Assembly (NCBI GenBank): GCA_016788635.1
Contig: JAEUSU010000028.1
Span: 1-64,000 of the forward strand
Origin: Flavobacteriales bacterium
GTDB taxonomy: Bacteria > Bacteroidota > Bacteroidia > Flavobacteriales_F > PHOS-HE28
Direction of reading: 5' to 3'
Length of the DNA: 64,000 nt
Both the position numbers and the translations under genes were made by a program. Below the pieces are notes generated by a model. The model was not told the origin of the DNA and did not search any database. It saw only the letters and a list, made by a program, of their open reading frames with translations. This document shows positions 61,607-64,000 of the stretch, piece by piece. Numbering within the stretch: the first letter of the stretch is position 1; the number at the start of each line of letters is the position of its first letter.

Positions 61607-62437
61607 ATGCAAAAGCCCCTTCGCGAACACATCCCGCTGGCCTTCAAGCCCGCCTTCCCCGGACTGCGTGGCGTGGACATCATGGCCCACCGGTACGGCA
61701 TCGAGCCCTTCCTGGTGTTCACCGAATACCACATGGACCAGCCCGTGTTCGGTCCGCACCCGCACGCCGGCATTTCGGTGATGACCTACATGCTGCCCGA
61801 CAGCGCCGGCTCCTTCCTGAACCGCGACAGCCAGGGCGACCGCAGCGTGATCGAACCCGGCGGCGCGCACGTGACCCAGGCCGGCAGCGGCATGCACCAC
61901 GACGAGTTCCCTACAGTACCCGGTGTGGACTGCCACGGCCTGCAGATCTGGATCGACCACGCCAGTAGGGACCGCTTCGTGGCACCGCGCTCCATGCATG
62001 CCTTCGCGAAGGACATCCCGGAAGTCATCGCTTCGCATTCCACCGTGCGCATAGTGGCGGGCTCCTTCCAAGGCCAGCGCTCGCCCTTCGACCTGGTGAC
62101 GCCGGTGACCCTGCTGCATGTGCGGCTGCATGCCGAGCAGCGCATTGCACTGCCCGCTGAAACGATGGCCTTCGTGTATGTGCTGAACGGCACCGGCAGC
62201 ACGGTGGATAAGCCCTTGTTGCCCCAGACGCTGGTGACCTTCGCAGAAGGCGGCGATACCGTGGAGGTGAGCGCTGGTGCGGACGGCGTGGAATTCATGT
62301 TCGGAACGGGCACCCCGCACGAGCAGCCCATCGTGTACGGCGGACCCTTCGTGATGAGCAGCGATGAACAGATGCACCAAGCGCGGTTGCGGCTGGGGCG
62401 GGGGGAGATGGGCGAGCTAGGGCCGGAACGGGGTTGA
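61607..62437 (+). CDS. Pirin family protein
   Basis: This 276-residue bicupin protein has the pirin metal site in the N-terminal cupin: PHPHAGIS (two His) and HHDEFP (His and Glu). The C-terminal cupin has no metal ligands, as usual. Bacterial pirins include quercetinases and redox-sensitive regulators; this one is linked to a MarR regulator and a membrane protein, suggesting a stress response to phenolics or electrophiles. That role is inferred. Confidence 0.9.
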   Translation: MQKPLREHIPLAFKPAFPGLRGVDIMAHRYGIEPFLVFTEYHMDQPVFGPHPHAGISVMTYMLPDSAGSFLNRDSQGDRSVIEPGGAHVTQAGSGMHHDEFPTVPGVDCHGLQIWIDHASRDRFVAPRSMHAFAKDIPEVIASHSTVRIVAGSFQGQRSPFDLVTPVTLLHVRLHAEQRIALPAETMAFVYVLNGTGSTVDKPLLPQTLVTFAEGGDTVEVSAGADGVEFMFGTGTPHEQPIVYGGPFVMSSDEQMHQARLRLGRGEMGELGPERG

Positions 62438-62552
62438 CAAATGTTGGAGCTATTCGAAGCCCCAAGGGCGCACCAGCTGCGTCACTGGCCGTCATGTCCC
62501 AGCAGTGTCGGCTTGAGGGCTTTGAGGTCGATGGCGAGAACAGTTGATAACG

Positions 62553-62855
62553 CTATCCGCTCTGCCCGAAGAATTGCTTCAACGGACGCTGGTGCATATG
62601 GCGGATGCGATGAACGGCTATCCTGTTCTGACCTATTGAATAGATCACGTGGTACTTGTACTTCCGCAAAGGAGCGAACCTGAATGCCTTGTGGCGCGCA
62701 CTGAAACCACCGGGGAATTGCTGCACGTAGCGCAGTGTAGCGATCAGGTCCGTTCGGAAGTCTATGCCTTTACCAGGTCCATCCTCCTCTAAGGAAGCCT
62801 GTATCTCATCGACCTCCTGCTCGGCACGGTCGGTGATGATAAGCGCAATGCTCAC
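62553..62855 (-). CDS. RelE/ParE-type toxin
   Basis: This 100-residue protein has the compact RelE/ParE fold: ITDRAEQEVDEIQASLEE at the N terminus, an Arg/Lys-rich middle (RFAPLRKYKYHVIYS) and a C-terminal HRIRHMHQRP, which holds the family's last strand. The ATG overlaps the stop of the upstream antitoxin gene by four bases. Whether it acts on ribosome-bound mRNA (RelE) or gyrase (ParE) cannot be decided. Confidence 0.87.
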   Translation of the reverse strand: MSIALIITDRAEQEVDEIQASLEEDGPGKGIDFRTDLIATLRYVQQFPGGFSARHKAFRFAPLRKYKYHVIYSIGQNRIAVHRIRHMHQRPLKQFFGQSG

Positions 62856-63232
62856 TTACCCAGACTCTTCTTCAAGCGCTCCTCCAACTCCTCGATCGTG
62901 TAGAAGGTCCCCTCCCCCCGGTCGGCCTGCTCGCGTTCGCGGTCCATGGCATCCCACTCCTCAGCGGTGAATAGGGATGCGTAGTCCACCTCGTCCGCCT
63001 CAGCGGCACGCAACACCTCCTGCACCAACGCCCGCACCTCCGCCGCCGTGTACAGCCGGTCCTCCAGCTTCAGGTAGGGGGCCTCGCCTTCGCGCACCAC
63101 GGTGAGGTGGTCATTCGGCACCGCATACGTGGGCGGACCGTCAAGGAGACGCTTCAGGGCAAGCAGCCGCGCCTCATCATCTAGGTTGGCTATGCGTTCC
63201 AGCAGTTCCAGTTTGAGGGTCTTGAGGTCCAT
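62852..63232 (-). CDS. Antitoxin of the RelE/ParE-type pair
   Basis: This 126-residue protein is longer than most antitoxins. Its N-terminal 35 residues (MDLKTLKLELLERIANLDDE and ARLLALKRLLD) are a helical pair common in Bacteroidota antitoxins. A segment with YTAAEVRALVQEVLRAA follows, then an acidic C terminus with FYTIEELEERLKKSLGK that would wrap around the toxin. A DNA-binding motif is not obvious. The pair is expressed leftward away from the palindromic repeat at 63267. Confidence 0.82.
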   Translation of the reverse strand: MDLKTLKLELLERIANLDDEARLLALKRLLDGPPTYAVPNDHLTVVREGEAPYLKLEDRLYTAAEVRALVQEVLRAAEADEVDYASLFTAEEWDAMDREREQADRGEGTFYTIEELEERLKKSLGK

Positions 63233-63266
63233 GAACCAAAGCTACACCATGGAATATCGTGATGAT

Positions 63267-63348
63267 CTATCCACAGATGGCGCAGATGGCGCAGATAGCT
63301 CACACCGGCTTGGCATTCATCTGTGTTATCGGTGTCATCTGTGGATAG
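63267..63348. repeat. 82-base palindromic repeat with CAGATGGCG units
   Basis: CTATCCACAGATG (63267-63279) pairs perfectly with CATCTGTGGATAG (63336-63348). The left half carries repeats of CAGATGGCG and the right half the related CATCTGTGT, TATCGGTGT and CATCTGTGG nonamers. It lies between the antitoxin start and the paaZ fragment. The short-unit structure resembles the 69-base element in the glycosyltransferase gene, with unrelated sequence. Confidence 0.75.
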
Positions 63349-63373
63349 CCCTTTCATCCCGATCTTCGCCCCT

Positions 63374-63592
63374 ATGCAACTCCAGAACTACGCCTGCGGA
63401 GAATGGATCGCAGGCACAGGCAAACAAGCTGAGCTTTTGGACGCCTCCACCGGCGAGCTCATTGCCACCACCTCCTCCGGCGGCCTCGACTTCGCCGCCA
63501 TGCTCCACTACGCCCGCACCGTGGGCGGCCCGCCTCCCGCTGATGCGGGACGAGGACGCCTGCTTCAGATGACCTTCCCCGAGCGCGGCTGA
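63374..63592 (+). pseudogene. Truncated 5' copy of paaZ
   Basis: The 72-codon frame begins MQLQNYACGEWIAGTGKQAEL and continues with ELLDASTGELIATTSS and FAAMLHYARTVGG, the N terminus of the bifunctional phenylacetate-catabolism enzyme PaaZ. It then meets a small insertion with a TCCCGC-TGAT-GCGGGA hairpin (63535-63550), continues MTFPERG and stops, where PaaZ would go on for about 600 residues. An intact paaZ starts at 63962 with a very similar N terminus (MQLNNYACGQWVA). It is therefore a broken duplicate. Confidence 0.75.
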
Positions 63593-63608
63593 TCATCTTT
63601 GACGAGCT

Positions 63609-63962
63609 ATGGAACATCCACAAGACCTGATCAACCGGGCATACCAGATCGCGTGGAAGTCTGGTTCAAAAGGCCAACTCTCCAAGATCGAATTGGCCGA
63701 AGTTCTGGTCCGGGAGGGTATGCCCAATGATCTCGCCGACCAAGCTGCGAGCGATACCATCTTGGAAGTGATCAAGGCCAGAAAGAAGGAAGGGCGACAA
63801 CGAATGGTCTATGGCCTCGTTGTTTTCGGCCTGGGAGCCGCCTTCACGCTGGCGTCATTCCTCATCCTCAAGACGAGCATTGTGATTGCCGTAGGGGCCA
63901 TGTTCGTCGGCGGCGTTTTCGCCCTCTTCGGTTTTCTTCGCTCACAGAACGACTCACTCTGA
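63609..63962 (+). CDS. Small membrane protein with two C-terminal TM helices
   Basis: This 117-residue protein has a soluble helical N terminus (MEHPQDLINRAYQIAWKSG) and two hydrophobic helices (about residues 67-87 and 89-108). No family recognised. It sits between the paaZ fragment and intact paaZ, with the paaZ ATG overlapping its stop by one base (TGATG), so translation may be coupled. CATCTTTG, a near-match to the -7 box, ends 8 bases before its ATG. Confidence 0.65.
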   Translation: MEHPQDLINRAYQIAWKSGSKGQLSKIELAEVLVREGMPNDLADQAASDTILEVIKARKKEGRQRMVYGLVVFGLGAAFTLASFLILKTSIVIAVGAMFVGGVFALFGFLRSQNDSL

Positions 63963-64000
63963 TGCAACTGAACAATTACGCCTGCGGCCAATGGGTCGCC
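63962..64000 (+). CDS. paaZ: PaaZ bifunctional protein, N-terminal 13 residues, cut by the window edge
   Basis: The 13 visible residues, MQLNNYACGQWVA, match the N terminus of the 72-codon paaZ fragment upstream and the expected start of PaaZ (oxepin-CoA hydrolase/3-oxo-5,6-dehydrosuberyl-CoA semialdehyde dehydrogenase). The assignment rests on this short match and on the fragment's longer one. Its ATG overlaps the stop of the preceding gene by one base. Confidence 0.6.
   Translation, partial: MQLNNYACGQWVA

Overview
The window looks like a chromosomal segment of a fairly high-GC, uncultured-type member of the Bacteroidota, most likely a Flavobacteriales-like lineage. The pointers are a type IX secretion component (PorQ), a secreted protein with a type A T9SS sorting domain, a Bacteroidota-style GlmU-like nucleotidyltransferase, a six-domain ribosomal protein S1, the long form of IspH, a small 4.5S-type SRP RNA, Bacteroidota -7 promoter boxes (TAnnTTTG) and a general absence of Shine-Dalgarno sequences. 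Assignment below phylum is inference. I saw no rRNA, tRNA, CRISPR array, prophage or insertion sequence.

Layout. 1-4024 (minus): energy-sensing ABC-F EttA with a truncated neighbour, a GT39-like membrane glycosyltransferase and a small membrane-anchored protein. 4114-6395: a PadR-PspC operon with a readable promoter, operator and terminator. 6405-9538: a T9SS-exported Omp28-like thioredoxin-fold protein, an agmatinase-family ureohydrolase and a FrnE-like DsbA. 9730-17198: a tight five-gene operon (catalytically dead MltD-like LysM protein, two SGNH hydrolase-like proteins, an MBOAT acyltransferase, a GMC oxidoreductase) that reads as a cell-envelope O-acylation module. 17187-27369: a PF10136 membrane protein, nucleotide-sugar epimerase, glycosyltransferases and two L,D-transpeptidases, which is envelope and glycan work. 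27426-34531: SRP RNA, SDR, bestrophin, S1, IspH, a small phosphatase-like protein and Cmk. 34582-42657: PorQ, QueA, Lon, GlmU-like, and a PiT phosphate transporter with its DUF47 partner. 42799-50247: gamma-carbonic anhydrase, a two-TM channel-like protein, DUF486, a CPA2/Kef antiporter, a DUF2330/RnfD-like pair and a cytoplasmic RR-RR-histidine kinase cassette. 50241-57401: NYN-cold-shock fusion, a second histidine kinase, prolyl oligopeptidase, GNAT and a secreted CBM/dockerin-like protein. 57508-64000: aminotransferase, ABC exporter, a MarR-4TM-pirin unit sharing one palindromic operator, a ParE-type toxin-antitoxin pair, a palindromic repeat and a broken 5' copy of paaZ upstream of an intact paaZ that leaves the window.

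How it fits together. Most of the window is conserved housekeeping and envelope biology. The points that stand out are the O-acylation operon carrying a pseudo-lytic transglycosylase, a 69-base palindromic element inserted in frame into a glycosyltransferase, the duplicated paaZ 5' end, operator-like palindromes at the padR and marR promoters, and -7 boxes so close to start codons that several messages may be leaderless. Start codons were generally moved inward to the first ATG or GTG that fits family alignments or a signal peptide. Names rest on motif recognition by eye, without any database search.
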